DNA from: an uncultured Pelagibacteraceae bacterium
Lineage (GTDB): Bacteria > Pseudomonadota > Alphaproteobacteria > Pelagibacterales > Pelagibacteraceae
Reading direction: 5' to 3'
NCBI GenBank assembly: GCA_902592445.1
Contig: CACJEN010000003.1
Location: forward strand, 1 to 64,000
Length of the DNA: 64,000 bases
Shown: piece by piece, positions 55,293 through 64,000 of the stretch
How positions within the stretch are numbered: the stretch's first letter is position 1
How the letters are laid out: every line of letters begins with the position of its first letter
Translations under genes and position numbers: made by a program
The notes under the pieces: generated by a model
Database searches by the model: none
Told to the model about the DNA's origin: nothing
What the model saw: the letters and a program-made list of their open reading frames with translations, nothing else

Positions 55293-57008
55293 TTAGAGAT
55301 AATTGTATTCCTTCACCCATTTATCTAAGGAGTCTTTGGAGTTTGAAAACTCTTTTTCATAATTTTTCCATCTATACATAGAATTTGAATATATTGGTTG
55401 ACTTACTTGATTGTAGCTAGGAGTGCTAATTATGCCTCTTTTTTCTGCCGTTTTATAAAATTCAGTTACATTATCAGACCATGACACATTTAGAAAACTC
55501 AAAACACCCTTAATTGTTTTTTCAAAATTTGAAATTACATCTTCATACCTAATAATATGATAATCAATTTTAAAGACTTCAGTATATTTTTTCCAAAGTG
55601 ACATGGTAAGATCATAAAGTTTTGATGCATCTTGCAAATTTAAGAAATTAGCCATTGCATGATTAAGCATAAAATTTTGCATGAAGCAGCTCAAGACACA
55701 ATCATAAGGATGTCTTAAAGCTAATATAAATTTTGCATTCGGAAAAAATCTAAGAATTTCACCTACATGTAAAATATTAAGTGGCATTTTATCAATCGTT
55801 ATTCTTTTGCTTTTGTTTTTTTTGTAATTTTTAATTTGATTGAAATAGAAATCTCTCATTTCTTTAACTAATGTAGGATTGGTATTCTCCAATTTATCAA
55901 GTGTAAAATCCCTGTTAATAAAAAGCTCATCTATAAATCTATTGACAATTGGTATTTCTTCCAAAACCTCTATGCTAGGATGACTTCGCAAAATAGTATC
56001 TAACAAGGTTGTGCCCGATCTTGGAAAACCTATTAAAAAATAGGGATCTTTATTATCATCTAATATTTTAGGTGAACTCCAATTAGATATTTTTGGATTG
56101 TTGAAAAAATTGAGTCTTGCTTTTGTAGTTTCTACATATATTTTTTTATCAACGATTGGATCTTTAAACCGGTCCATTAAATTATTTAACATTTGGAATA
56201 ATTTGAAAGCATTCTGATAATCTCCAACTTTGTCATAACTCTTAGCTAATACCTCATAGCTAGCCTGCTTTTGAATAGTTTGATCTGGTAAAAATTCTAA
56301 TTTTTCTAATAAATTTATTACCTCCTCATATTTTTTTTTTTTATAAAGAAGTTTCGCCTTGAAAGATTTAATTACCTGGTTATTTTTAAAAATTTTTTCA
56401 GCAGTGCTAATTAAATCACCAAGTTTATCACTTTGATTTGATTTATCATATAAATCCATAGTATTATTATAGGCAGGCAAATAATTAGGATTAATCTCAA
56501 TAGTTTTTTTATAATAAATCTCTGAATTTTTATGGTCACCTAATCTTTTGAAAAGATTAGCTAGATTAAAATTTGCTAAAATATTATTTGGATCAATTTC
56601 TATTGCTTTATTATAATTTGCTTTAGCCTCAGGAACCTTTTTAAGCGTTACATAAGCCATACCAAGATTAGTATAAGCAAGCACATAATTTTTATTCAGA
56701 CTGATAGCTTTTTTAAAATAATCAATAGATTTTTCTACCTCGCTTAAATTTAAATACACTAAACCTAAATTGTTATTTAATTCCGGCAAATTAGGTTTTA
56801 AAGAAATTGCTGTTTCCATATAATTTTTAGCATCAAAAAAATTATTATTTTGTGCTTTAATTGAAGCCAAAGAGTAATTTGCATCAAAACTGTTAGGGAA
56901 TTTTTTAAGTATCTTTTTGTATAAGTTTTCAGCTTTTTCAAAATTTTTATTTTTAAAAAATTTATTAGCTAAATCTAAATTTTCTTTTAAATCATTTCTA
57001 TTTTTCAT
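55293..57008 (-). CDS. TPR-sulfotransferase fusion protein
   Basis: A 571-residue protein. Residues 1-280 are tetratricopeptide repeats (at least six, such as AYTNLGMAYVTLKKVPEAKANY); residues 320-565 are a sulfotransferase domain with the PAPS 5'-phosphosulfate loop FPRSGTT (329-334), the DKMPLN and HPYDCVLSCFMQNF segments, and RYEDVIS. TPR-sulfotransferase fusions are common in marine alphaproteobacteria but their acceptors are unknown. A 12-A run (56331-56342 on the minus strand) encodes four Lys. Its stop lies two bases beyond the transpeptidase stop. Confidence 0.88.
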   Translation of the reverse strand: MKNRNDLKENLDLANKFFKNKNFEKAENLYKKILKKFPNSFDANYSLASIKAQNNNFFDAKNYMETAISLKPNLPELNNNLGLVYLNLSEVEKSIDYFKKAISLNKNYVLAYTNLGMAYVTLKKVPEAKANYNKAIEIDPNNILANFNLANLFKRLGDHKNSEIYYKKTIEINPNYLPAYNNTMDLYDKSNQSDKLGDLISTAEKIFKNNQVIKSFKAKLLYKKKKYEEVINLLEKLEFLPDQTIQKQASYEVLAKSYDKVGDYQNAFKLFQMLNNLMDRFKDPIVDKKIYVETTKARLNFFNNPKISNWSSPKILDDNKDPYFLIGFPRSGTTLLDTILRSHPSIEVLEEIPIVNRFIDELFINRDFTLDKLENTNPTLVKEMRDFYFNQIKNYKKNKSKRITIDKMPLNILHVGEILRFFPNAKFILALRHPYDCVLSCFMQNFMLNHAMANFLNLQDASKLYDLTMSLWKKYTEVFKIDYHIIRYEDVISNFEKTIKGVLSFLNVSWSDNVTEFYKTAEKRGIISTPSYNQVSQPIYSNSMYRWKNYEKEFSNSKDSLDKWVKEYNYL

Positions 57009-57010
57009 CG

Positions 57011-57679
57011 TTAAGCTTTTTTTGTTCTTTCACCAAATATTTTAGAGCCTACCCTGATAAAAGTTGCATTATTATCTATTGCAGCAATATAATCAGACGA
57101 CATTCCCATACTTAATTCATTTAACCCTAAATCTTTATTCAAATGATACATTTTCTTAAAATATTTTTCCGGATCCTCTGACATAGGTGGTAAACACATA
57201 GTTCCAATTACATTTAATTCTTTATCTACACAATATTTGTAAAATGACTTTAGGTTGTCAGGCTCAATACCACTTTTTTGTTCTTCATTACCAATATTTA
57301 CTTGTATAAATAATTTAGGTTTTTTCTTTAATTTCTTTTGCTCTTCAGAGATTTTGTTAGCAAGTTTTTCACTATCTAACGAATGAATATATTCAAATAT
57401 TTTTAGAGCTAATTTAGTCTTATTAGATTGCAATTTTCCAACTAGATGTAGGGATAATTTATTATTTTTTGACTTTATAAATGTCCATTTTTCAACAGCC
57501 TCTTGAACTTTATTTTCTCCAAAATCTGTATGACCATGCTCAATTAAGGGATTTATATGACTTATTTCAAATGTTTTCGAAACTGCAATAATTTTGATAT
57601 TTTTTTTGTTGTTTGTTTTTTCTTGATTTGTTTTTATTAAATTTTGTATGTTTTTAAAATTAGTGACTGTTTGATGCAT
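57011..57679 (-). CDS. yggS: YggS/PLPBP pyridoxal phosphate homeostasis protein
   Basis: A 222-residue PLP-binding protein that buffers vitamin B6. The cofactor lysine is in IIAVSKTF, with FGENKVQEAVEKW, HLVGKLQSNKTK and SMGMSSDYIAAI as further family marks. The ATG at 57679 lies in the palindrome ATGCAT that also contains the ATG of the divergent thiamine-synthase-like gene. Confidence 0.94.
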   Translation of the reverse strand: MHQTVTNFKNIQNLIKTNQEKTNNKKNIKIIAVSKTFEISHINPLIEHGHTDFGENKVQEAVEKWTFIKSKNNKLSLHLVGKLQSNKTKLALKIFEYIHSLDSEKLANKISEEQKKLKKKPKLFIQVNIGNEEQKSGIEPDNLKSFYKYCVDKELNVIGTMCLPPMSEDPEKYFKKMYHLNKDLGLNELSMGMSSDYIAAIDNNATFIRVGSKIFGERTKKA

Positions 57680-58198
57680 AGATTACCTAAAAAATACTAC
57701 TTTATTAAAAACTTTAATACTACAGAACTAAAAAATTTAAACTCAAATACAGCTATAATATTTAGAAACTATGAGAAAAACCCTGAAATAGGTGAACTTT
57801 TGGATCTTAAAAGGTTCTGTAAAAATAGAAATATAAAGGTTTATTTATCAAATCACTTTAAGCTTTCTGTAAAGCTTGGCTTTGATGGTGTTTATATCCC
57901 TTCATTCAACAAAAGTTTTAGATTTTTAAATTATAGTTTAAAGAAAAATTTTAAAATTTTAGGATCAGCACACAATTTAAAAGAAATAAGATTTAAGGAA
58001 AATCAAAAAGTCAATCTTGTTTTTATATCATCAATTTTTAAAAAAAATAAAAACTATCTAGGACTTCATAAATTTATAAATTTAAAAAAACTTACTAATA
58101 AAAGAGTTATTGCTCTTGGTGGCGTAAATATAAAAAATGTTAAATTAATTTCTTTAACAAATTGTTTTGGCTTTGCTGGAATAAGTTATTTTAAATAA
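57674..58198 (+). CDS. ThiE-like thiamine-phosphate synthase family protein
   Basis: A TIM-barrel protein of about 174 residues from the ATG at 57674 (MHRLPKKYYFI, like the LPKYYLI start of ThiE). The phosphate-binding VIALGGVNIKNV and the SAHNL and GFDGVYIPS segments fit the ThiE/TenI family, but several catalytic residues of ThiE are unclear and the chain is short (usual ThiE about 205-215). It may be a TenI-like or reduced ThiE. A TTG ten codons earlier would read into yggS on the other strand. Confidence 0.6.
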   Translation: MHRLPKKYYFIKNFNTTELKNLNSNTAIIFRNYEKNPEIGELLDLKRFCKNRNIKVYLSNHFKLSVKLGFDGVYIPSFNKSFRFLNYSLKKNFKILGSAHNLKEIRFKENQKVNLVFISSIFKKNKNYLGLHKFINLKKLTNKRVIALGGVNIKNVKLISLTNCFGFAGISYFK

Positions 58199-58212
58199 GT
58201 TTTAGATAAAAA

Positions 58213-58236
58213 AAAGGCCCCTTAAAAGGGGCCTTT
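58213..58236. terminator. Strong bidirectional terminator between porin and ThiE-like gene
   Basis: AAAGGCCCCTT and AAGGGGCCTTT form an inverted repeat (58213-58223, 58226-58236); the effective stem is GGCCCC/GGGGCC with loop TTAAAA. On the minus strand it is followed by eight T, making a clear terminator for the porin gene that ends at 58257. On the plus strand the tail is TTTAATTTAATT, which could serve the ThiE-like gene. Confidence 0.9.
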
Positions 58237-58256
58237 AATTTAATTATATTAAATAA

Positions 58257-59213
58257 TTAGAATGCAAAAGTTAAGTTTACCTCTGTTGCATCTCTATCAT
58301 CTGTTGGAGCACCAGCTACATTGTCAATTGAATGACGTGAAGCTGTTACTGACATTGAACCGTTTGTCCAAGATATACCAACTGCATCTGCTTCTTGGTC
58401 AGATAAGTTTGAACCTAGTTCAAATTCAACTTTTGATGCACCGTAAGAAACTGATATGTCTTCGCTTACTGCGTAAGAAACACCGAATGCCTCAAAGTCT
58501 TGGTCTGAAGTAGCAGTTTGGCTATCAGATGAGTTCGATTGAAGACCAAGAGTAAATGCATCTATCGCATATGTTGCATACACAACAGTATTTTCGATTA
58601 CTCCACCATTAGTCGTTTCGTTATCTTCAGTAGCAACACCGACGTTTAAACCTTCAATTCCAGTAAATGCAACACCTGCACCTGTAGTACTTTTGTGCAC
58701 ACCTGCTTCAGCTGGTTTGTAGTTTAAGACAACAGTTACGCCATCCATCATTGAGCTGTTTGTGTAGATGAAAGAGTCCGCTGTAGTTTGTTGGTTTATC
58801 GGACCTTGTTCTCCACCGCCACCTTTGATGTCCCATGACTCTTCGTTAGCAGCTGGAGTTTTGTCATCCCACTGACCTATAGCACCGTTACCAACAGTAC
58901 CTCTACCAGCATATCTAAGTGTACCAGCATCTCCCATGTCTACATCGAAATAAGCGTTTGCGTTAGTCATTGCTGCACCTGCAACGTTGTTATAGTAACT
59001 TACTGTAAAACCATTATCTAAATCAGCAGAACCTGTGAATGAGATAGTAGATTTTTGAGTAAATTTGCTTGCACCATTTTGGATACCAGCACCAGAATTT
59101 CCTACATAAGTAATACCTGCTGTACCTGTAACGTCTAATGAACCAGCAACAGCTGATGAAGTTACAAGAGCAGTACCTAATGCAGTCAATCCTACTTTTT
59201 TAAGATTGTTCAT
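58257..59213 (-). CDS. Outer-membrane porin
   Basis: A 318-residue secreted beta-barrel porin. A clear signal peptide (MNNLKKVGLTALGTALVTSS, cleavage after AVA) precedes a Gly/Asn/Asp-rich beta-strand repeat pattern and a C-terminal phenylalanine (VNLTFAF) as expected for Bam substrates. The perfect AAAGGAG lies nine bases before the ATG and GC is higher than in the neighbours, both signs of high expression. It has its own terminator. Which solutes pass is unknown. Confidence 0.9.
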   Translation of the reverse strand: MNNLKKVGLTALGTALVTSSAVAGSLDVTGTAGITYVGNSGAGIQNGASKFTQKSTISFTGSADLDNGFTVSYYNNVAGAAMTNANAYFDVDMGDAGTLRYAGRGTVGNGAIGQWDDKTPAANEESWDIKGGGGEQGPINQQTTADSFIYTNSSMMDGVTVVLNYKPAEAGVHKSTTGAGVAFTGIEGLNVGVATEDNETTNGGVIENTVVYATYAIDAFTLGLQSNSSDSQTATSDQDFEAFGVSYAVSEDISVSYGASKVEFELGSNLSDQEADAVGISWTNGSMSVTASRHSIDNVAGAPTDDRDATEVNLTFAF

Positions 59214-59409
59214 ATTAATTACTCCTTTGTTAATTTTTAATATTAATATTAAACGATGACCTTTTAACAGTTTTGTCCCTGTAAAATTTGATTTATTGAG
59301 ATAAATTGTTGTTATTTTTTACACTGTTGCATTTTTGCATCTATTTTGTGTTTTTTAGTAAAAATTGACTATTAATGATTAATATTAAATAAAACATATA
59401 TTTAAAAAA
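59214..59409. other. Divergent control region, porin and DUF3576 genes
   Basis: 196 bases without a gene between two divergent starts. It is very AT-rich and should hold the promoter of the highly expressed porin. It contains a TGCATTTTTGCA-type short repeat near 59327-59341 and the porin ribosome-binding site. I cannot assign promoter elements with confidence. Confidence 0.4.
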
Positions 59410-59976
59410 ATGAACAAAAAGCTTAAAAAAATTCTAATTTTAGCGTCTTTATTTGGATTTCTAAATGCATGTAGCGGTGTTGATGCAAGACAATTCCCGC
59501 CTGATGCGGAATCTCGTGTTAAAAAAAATATAGAGGAAGGAAGAGGTTTTCGACTATTCGATGATGGTATTAAAGGTGGTTCTGGAAATTTCGATTTTGC
59601 AAGTTCAAATAGTTTATGGAGAGCGTCACTTGATACAATAGATTTTATGCCATTAGCATCAGCAAATTATAGTGGTGGAATAATAATAACTGACTGGTAC
59701 TCGAGCGATATGGGTTCCACAGAATCAATTAAAATATCAATAAGATTTCTGACTAATGAAATAGTATCTAATGCTCTTGATATAAAAGTATTTTATAAGA
59801 AATGTGCTTCAAATGAAAATTGTAAAATAATTGAAAAATCTGAAAACATAAAAAAACAATTAACAAAAAAAATTTTAACTAAAGCTGCTGTGTACGAAAA
59901 AGAAAGTAAAGATAAAAATTTTAAACCTTATAAAGGTAAATTAGGAACTCGAGAAGGTTCAGATAATCAAAATTAA
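59410..59976 (+). CDS. DUF3576 lipoprotein
   Basis: A 188-residue lipoprotein; the signal ends in the lipobox LNACSG. The following [22 protein letters not shown]-type segment (in part [17 protein letters not shown]), [31 protein letters not shown] and a C-terminal basic tail match DUF3576. The function is unknown. In alphaproteobacteria this gene precedes leuS, lptE and holA, as here, which suggests an envelope role. It lies eight bases before leuS. Confidence 0.85.
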   Translation: MNKKLKKILILASLFGFLNACSGVDARQFPPDAESRVKKNIEEGRGFRLFDDGIKGGSGNFDFASSNSLWRASLDTIDFMPLASANYSGGIIITDWYSSDMGSTESIKISIRFLTNEIVSNALDIKVFYKKCASNENCKIIEKSENIKKQLTKKILTKAAVYEKESKDKNFKPYKGKLGTREGSDNQN

Positions 59977-59984
59977 AACCAGTA

Positions 59985-62528
59985 GTGGAACAACATAATA
60001 GATATAATTTTAAGATTGCTGAGAAAAAATGGCAAAGTTTATGGGAGAAAAAAAAATCCTTTAAAACTGAAATCGACAGAAACAAAAAAAAATTTTATTG
60101 TCTTGAAATGTTTCCTTACCCATCAGGTAAAATTCACATGGGTCATGTTAGGAACTATACAATAGGAGATGTACTCTCAAGATATAAATCACTGCAAGGT
60201 TACAATGTTTTACATCCAATGGGATGGGATTCATTTGGTTTACCAGCAGAAAACGCTGCAAAGCAAAATAATTTAGACCCTAAGGAATGGACTGAGAAAA
60301 ATATATCAGTCATGAAATCGCAATTGAAAAAATTAGGTCTTTCTATTGATTGGGATAGAGAAATTTCAACATGCAGTGAGGAATATTATAAACATCAACA
60401 AATGTTTTTTTTAGAACTTTATAAAAAAGGTTTAGTTTATAGGAAAGAAAACTTTGTAAATTGGGATCCAGTTGATGAAACTGTTCTTGCAAATGAGCAG
60501 GTGATTGATGGAAAAGGTTGGAGATCGGGGGCAATTGTTGAGAGAAAAAAACTAAATCAATGGTTTTTTAATATCTCAAAATTTTCAGATGATTTATTAG
60601 AGGGACTTAGTGAATTAAGAAGCTGGCCAAACAAAGTTAAAGTTATGCAACAAAACTGGATTGGAAAATCTTTTGGTTGTGAATTAAATTTTAAAATCGA
60701 AGGTAATTTGCCTGTTAAGGAAATTAAATGCTTTACAACAAGGCCAGATACATTATTTGGATTTTCTTTTTTAGCACTATCACCAGACCATCCTATATCT
60801 AAATATTATGAGAATGACCCTGAGTTTACAAAATTTAAAAATGAATGTTCAAAGACTGGTACAACAGAGGAGTCATTAGCGATGGCGGAGAAAATAGGTT
60901 TTAAAACTAGCTTAGAAGCAATAAACCCATTAAAAGAAACTGAAAAAGTACCAGTATACTTTGCAAATTTTGTGCTCATGGATTACGGGTTTGGAGCAGT
61001 TTTTGGCTGTCCTGGGCACGATCAGAGAGATTTTGACTTTGCGAAAAAATACGATCTTTCAATCAAAACAGTTGTTAGACCAAAAGATAAAGAAAATTTT
61101 GAAGTTAAAACAGAGGCATACCCAGGAGAAGGTATAATAATTAACTCAGAAATTTTGAACGGTCTCAAAGCACCAGACCAATCGGTATTAAGAGCTATTG
61201 AAATTTTAACAGAAAGAAAAATTGGAGAAGAAAAAATTAATTTTAGACTAAAGGATTGGGGAGTTTCAAGACAAAGATATTGGGGATGCCCAATTCCAAT
61301 CGCATATGATGAAAATGGTAAAATTATTCTTATTCCTGAAGATCAATTACCTGTAAAACTTCCAGAAAACATTAATCTTAATTGCAAAGGTAATCCATTA
61401 GATAGTGATGAAAAATGGAAAAATGTTGAAATAGATGGAAAGAGTTGCATCAGAGAAACTGATACCTTGGATACTTTTGTAGATTCTTCTTGGTATTTTT
61501 TGAGATTTTGCTCACCAAAAAAAAATGATTATGGTTTTGACCTAGATGAAATTAATTATTGGATGCCGGTAGATCAGTATATTGGTGGTGTAGAACACGC
61601 AATTTTACATTTGTTATATTCAAGATTTTTTATGAGATCGATTGCTTTCAACAATGATAATTTTAAATTTAAAGAACCTTTTGAGGGACTTTTTACTCAA
61701 GGAATGGTTTGCCACCAAACCTACAAGGATGAAAATAATAGATGGCTAAGCCCTGAGGAGGTAGAACTAAAAGGAGAAAATTATTTCATTAAAAATAATC
61801 TAACATCTAAGGTAACTGTCGGCCCATCAGAATCAATGTCAAAATCAAAAAAAAATGTTATTGATCCCGAAAATATAATAAATATTTATGGCGCAGATGC
61901 TGTAAGATTTTTTATACTTTCTGACAGTCCACCCGAAAAGGATGTTCAGTGGTCAGAGCAAGGGATGTTATCAGCATATAAATTTGTACAAAAATTTTGG
62001 GTTTTGCATCAGAAAATTAAAATTATTATTAATAATAAACAGCGTGATAAGGAAGATATCGTTTTAAAAAAATTTACTAATCAACTTGTAAATAAAACAA
62101 CTCAAAATCTTAATAACTTTAGCTATAACGTTATAATTGCAAATATGCATGAGACTTACAATTTTCTTATCAAACATATTGAGAATAAAGTAAACTCAGA
62201 TGATTTAAGCGAGTGCTATAATAAGATTTTAATTTTATTTTCTCCGATATTACCTCATCTTATAAACGAATGTTTAGAGGAAATGAATTACAACAAAAAT
62301 AATACATGGCCAGTAATTGAAGAAAAATATCTTGAAAATGAAAATATTGATTATGTAATTCAAATTAATGGCAAAAAAAGATCATTAATAAATGCTGAAA
62401 AAGATCTTAAACAAGAATTGTTATTTGAGCTTGTTAAAAAAGATAAACTGTTAGATAAATATTTAAAAGATCTTTCAATAAAAAAAATAATTTTTATAAA
62501 AAACAGATTGATGAACATATTAGTATGA
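59985..62528 (+). CDS. leuS: Leucyl-tRNA synthetase
   Basis: Charges tRNA-Leu. It begins with a GTG at 59985 ([17 protein letters not shown], the standard LeuRS N-terminus). The HIGH motif is in [15 protein letters not shown], the editing domain has TTRPDTLFG, and KMSKS is SMSKSKKNV. The length of 847 residues is normal. The stop overlaps the lptE ATG (ATGA). Confidence 0.98.
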   Translation: MEQHNRYNFKIAEKKWQSLWEKKKSFKTEIDRNKKKFYCLEMFPYPSGKIHMGHVRNYTIGDVLSRYKSLQGYNVLHPMGWDSFGLPAENAAKQNNLDPKEWTEKNISVMKSQLKKLGLSIDWDREISTCSEEYYKHQQMFFLELYKKGLVYRKENFVNWDPVDETVLANEQVIDGKGWRSGAIVERKKLNQWFFNISKFSDDLLEGLSELRSWPNKVKVMQQNWIGKSFGCELNFKIEGNLPVKEIKCFTTRPDTLFGFSFLALSPDHPISKYYENDPEFTKFKNECSKTGTTEESLAMAEKIGFKTSLEAINPLKETEKVPVYFANFVLMDYGFGAVFGCPGHDQRDFDFAKKYDLSIKTVVRPKDKENFEVKTEAYPGEGIIINSEILNGLKAPDQSVLRAIEILTERKIGEEKINFRLKDWGVSRQRYWGCPIPIAYDENGKIILIPEDQLPVKLPENINLNCKGNPLDSDEKWKNVEIDGKSCIRETDTLDTFVDSSWYFLRFCSPKKNDYGFDLDEINYWMPVDQYIGGVEHAILHLLYSRFFMRSIAFNNDNFKFKEPFEGLFTQGMVCHQTYKDENNRWLSPEEVELKGENYFIKNNLTSKVTVGPSESMSKSKKNVIDPENIINIYGADAVRFFILSDSPPEKDVQWSEQGMLSAYKFVQKFWVLHQKIKIIINNKQRDKEDIVLKKFTNQLVNKTTQNLNNFSYNVIIANMHETYNFLIKHIENKVNSDDLSECYNKILILFSPILPHLINECLEEMNYNKNNTWPVIEEKYLENENIDYVIQINGKKRSLINAEKDLKQELLFELVKKDKLLDKYLKDLSIKKIIFIKNRLMNILV

Positions 62529-63007
62529 TTAGAAAAGTACTCAATTTATCCTTTTTGCTTATTTTGTTGATTGTTAACGGTTGTGGATTTAAACCAATGT
62601 TGGCGGGATCTGATTATGACTTTTCAATTAAAGTTGTAAATAGTTCTGGAAATGAAGAAATAAACTCTAAAATTCAAAATAAATTAAAAATGTTAAATGG
62701 AACTAAAAGGACGTTTGATTTAAACATTAACTCTAACGAAACTAGAAACGTTCTCTCAAAAGACTCGAAAGGAGATCCAGCTATTTTAGAAATTGTAATA
62801 AGTTTAAATTATAAATTAGCTGAGAAAAAAAAGATATTAGTTAATAAGAGTTTAACCCAGAAATCTACTTATAATAATATTTCAGATAAATTTGAGCTTA
62901 GTAAATCTGAGGAAATGTTAAAAAGTAATCTAGTTGAAAATTTAGTTTCTGAGATAATTAATTCAGCATCAAATTTTCTACAAAGTTCAAAGATCAATGA
63001 TAATTAA
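62525..63007 (+). CDS. lptE: LPS assembly lipoprotein LptE
   Basis: The lipoprotein plug of the LptD barrel that inserts lipopolysaccharide in the outer membrane. The lipobox is VNGC followed by GFKPML, the common LptE start. The rest shows little conservation, as is usual. 160 residues. Position between leuS and holA is the conserved place of lptE. With LptM at 6.6 kb it implies a complete LPS-transport system. Confidence 0.9.
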   Translation: MIRKVLNLSFLLILLIVNGCGFKPMLAGSDYDFSIKVVNSSGNEEINSKIQNKLKMLNGTKRTFDLNINSNETRNVLSKDSKGDPAILEIVISLNYKLAEKKKILVNKSLTQKSTYNNISDKFELSKSEEMLKSNLVENLVSEIINSASNFLQSSKINDN

Positions 63008-63971
63008 ATCTTTTGAGGTAAATAAAATAAAATTTTCAAACTTTAAATCGATACTTTTATACGGTCTCAATAAGGGTTTTAAAGAAGAAGTTATAAATAC
63101 CAATATTTCATTTGGCTTCGCAGGAGAAATATTACGTTATGAAGAATCAGAAGTTTTAGAAAATAAAGACATAATACTTGAAGGTTTAATTAATGGATCA
63201 TTATTTGATGAGAACAAGCTTATGATAATATCGAGATCTTCTAATAAGATACTCGATTTTATAGAGGAATTTTTAGAAAGAAATTTATCAAACATACAAG
63301 TAGTAATAAATTCTGAAAATTTAGATAAAAAATCAAGGCTAAGGGCTTTATTTGAGAAAGATAAAAAACTAGCCTGTATACCATTTTATGAAGACAACAA
63401 TCAAAGTCTAAATATTTTTGCAATTAATTTTATAAAAGGAAAAAATATAAAAATTTCACAAGAGACTATAAATTTAATTGTTGAAAGAGCGCGTGGAGAT
63501 AGGGGCAATTTAAAAAATGAACTTCAAAAATTGGAAGCTCTATCTTTAACAAGAAAAAAGATCAATCAAGAAGATATATTTAATTTAACAAATCTTTCGG
63601 AAGATTATGGAATATTTGAACTCGTAGATAATTATTTAGCGAAAAATAAAATTAAAGTTTCAAAAATTCTAAATGAAAACAATTTTGTAAATGATGATTG
63701 TATTTTAATACTAAGAACATTACTCAATAGATCAAAAAGACTTTTAAAATTAAAGAATATCCAAAAAGAAAAAGATAATATTGATGAAGTAATTTCGTCT
63801 TATAAACCGTCAATATTTTGGAAAGAAAAAGATTTAGTTAAACAACAAATTAAAAATTGGTCTGAAAAAGAGATTAAAGAAAAAATTTATCAAATATCTA
63901 ATTTAGAGATTTTAACCAAGAAAAATACGTCCTCTATTAATCTTGTGTCTGATTTAATCAGCAATTATTAA
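62997..63971 (+). CDS. holA: DNA polymerase III delta subunit
   Basis: The clamp-loader subunit that opens the beta ring. A 324-residue protein with the HolA pattern: LLYGLNKGFKEEVI (degenerate nucleotide loop), ILEGLINGSLFDENKLMIISR, ARGDRGNLKNELQKLEALS and the C-terminal helical domain. Its start overlaps lptE by 11 bases. The last 29 bases of the window after its stop hold nothing. Confidence 0.92.
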   Translation: MIIKSFEVNKIKFSNFKSILLYGLNKGFKEEVINTNISFGFAGEILRYEESEVLENKDIILEGLINGSLFDENKLMIISRSSNKILDFIEEFLERNLSNIQVVINSENLDKKSRLRALFEKDKKLACIPFYEDNNQSLNIFAINFIKGKNIKISQETINLIVERARGDRGNLKNELQKLEALSLTRKKINQEDIFNLTNLSEDYGIFELVDNYLAKNKIKVSKILNENNFVNDDCILILRTLLNRSKRLLKLKNIQKEKDNIDEVISSYKPSIFWKEKDLVKQQIKNWSEKEIKEKIYQISNLEILTKKNTSSINLVSDLISNY

Positions 63972-64000
63972 TAGTATTCCTTAATTATTGTAATTAATCG

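Noticed and set aside
1-64000. CRISPR arrays, insertion sequences, prophage or integrase genes
   Set aside because: No spaced direct repeats, transposase or phage proteins seen; all genes fit a chromosomal core.

Overview
The window looks like a chromosome segment of a streamlined marine alphaproteobacterium of the SAR11 clade (Candidatus Pelagibacter or a close relative). The reasons are very low GC, Lys/Asn/Ile-rich proteins with long A runs, almost no intergenic space, many 1-4 bp start/stop overlaps, and alphaproteobacterial gene orders such as mutM/ubiE-ubiB-coaBC-dut, irr/fabA-fabB-fabI, tsaB-fur-miaB-phoH-ybeY-lnt-metK and DUF3576-leuS-lptE-holA. There are no insertion sequences, integrases, CRISPR arrays, rRNA genes or phage genes. 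One tRNA, Leu(CAA), is present.

Layout. 0-5 kb: the N-terminal part of an acyl-CoA synthetase (cut by the left edge), tRNA-Leu, membrane and redox proteins (YqaA-type, DsbB, Coq7), an HNH protein, an esterase, a twin-helix membrane protein and a TlpA thioredoxin. 5-9 kb: argH, a tiny LptM-like lipoprotein, lysA and plsC. 9-12 kb: dnaN, dnaA and rpsT, with a 290-bp AT-rich gap but no convincing DnaA boxes. 12-18 kb: mutM diverging from ubiE-ubiB-coaBC-dut-ThiF/MoeB-SH3. 18-23.5 kb: an iron-linked block (DUF3501, Fe-S oxidoreductase, rubrerythrin, irr) next to fabA-fabB-fabI. 24-31 kb: the nusA-infB-rbfA-rpsO-pnp operon. 31-37 kb: tsaB to metK. 37-48 kb: envelope genes (deacetylase, glucosaminidase, MurJ, a BON lipoprotein, a PBP-activator-like protein) mixed with nfu, trpS, maeB, rsmI and rdgB. 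48-54 kb: grpE-dnaK-dnaJ-dapB-nth-adenosine kinase. 54-58 kb: a 35-residue ArfA-like gene, a winged-helix regulator, an L,D-transpeptidase, a TPR-sulfotransferase, yggS and a ThiE-like protein. 58-64 kb: a major porin with a strong terminator, then DUF3576-leuS-lptE-holA.

Most of this is housekeeping: translation, replication and repair, ubiquinone synthesis (coq7, ubiE, ubiB), fatty acids, lysine/arginine, envelope biogenesis and chaperones. The signals least explained by known genes are regulatory. First, the rubrerythrin and irr promoters carry the same 11-base TAGTTTAGAAT block at the same offset in 16-bp spacers, consistent with Irr control and autoregulation. Second, a GC-rich element directly behind pnp can fold as a three-way junction with complementary loops. 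Third, an intrinsic terminator runs straight into the nusA ribosome-binding site, with a candidate promoter upstream of it, which suggests attenuation. Fourth, several genes appear leaderless or start head-to-head within each other.

All calls come from reading the sequence and translated proteins. No database search or folding program was run.
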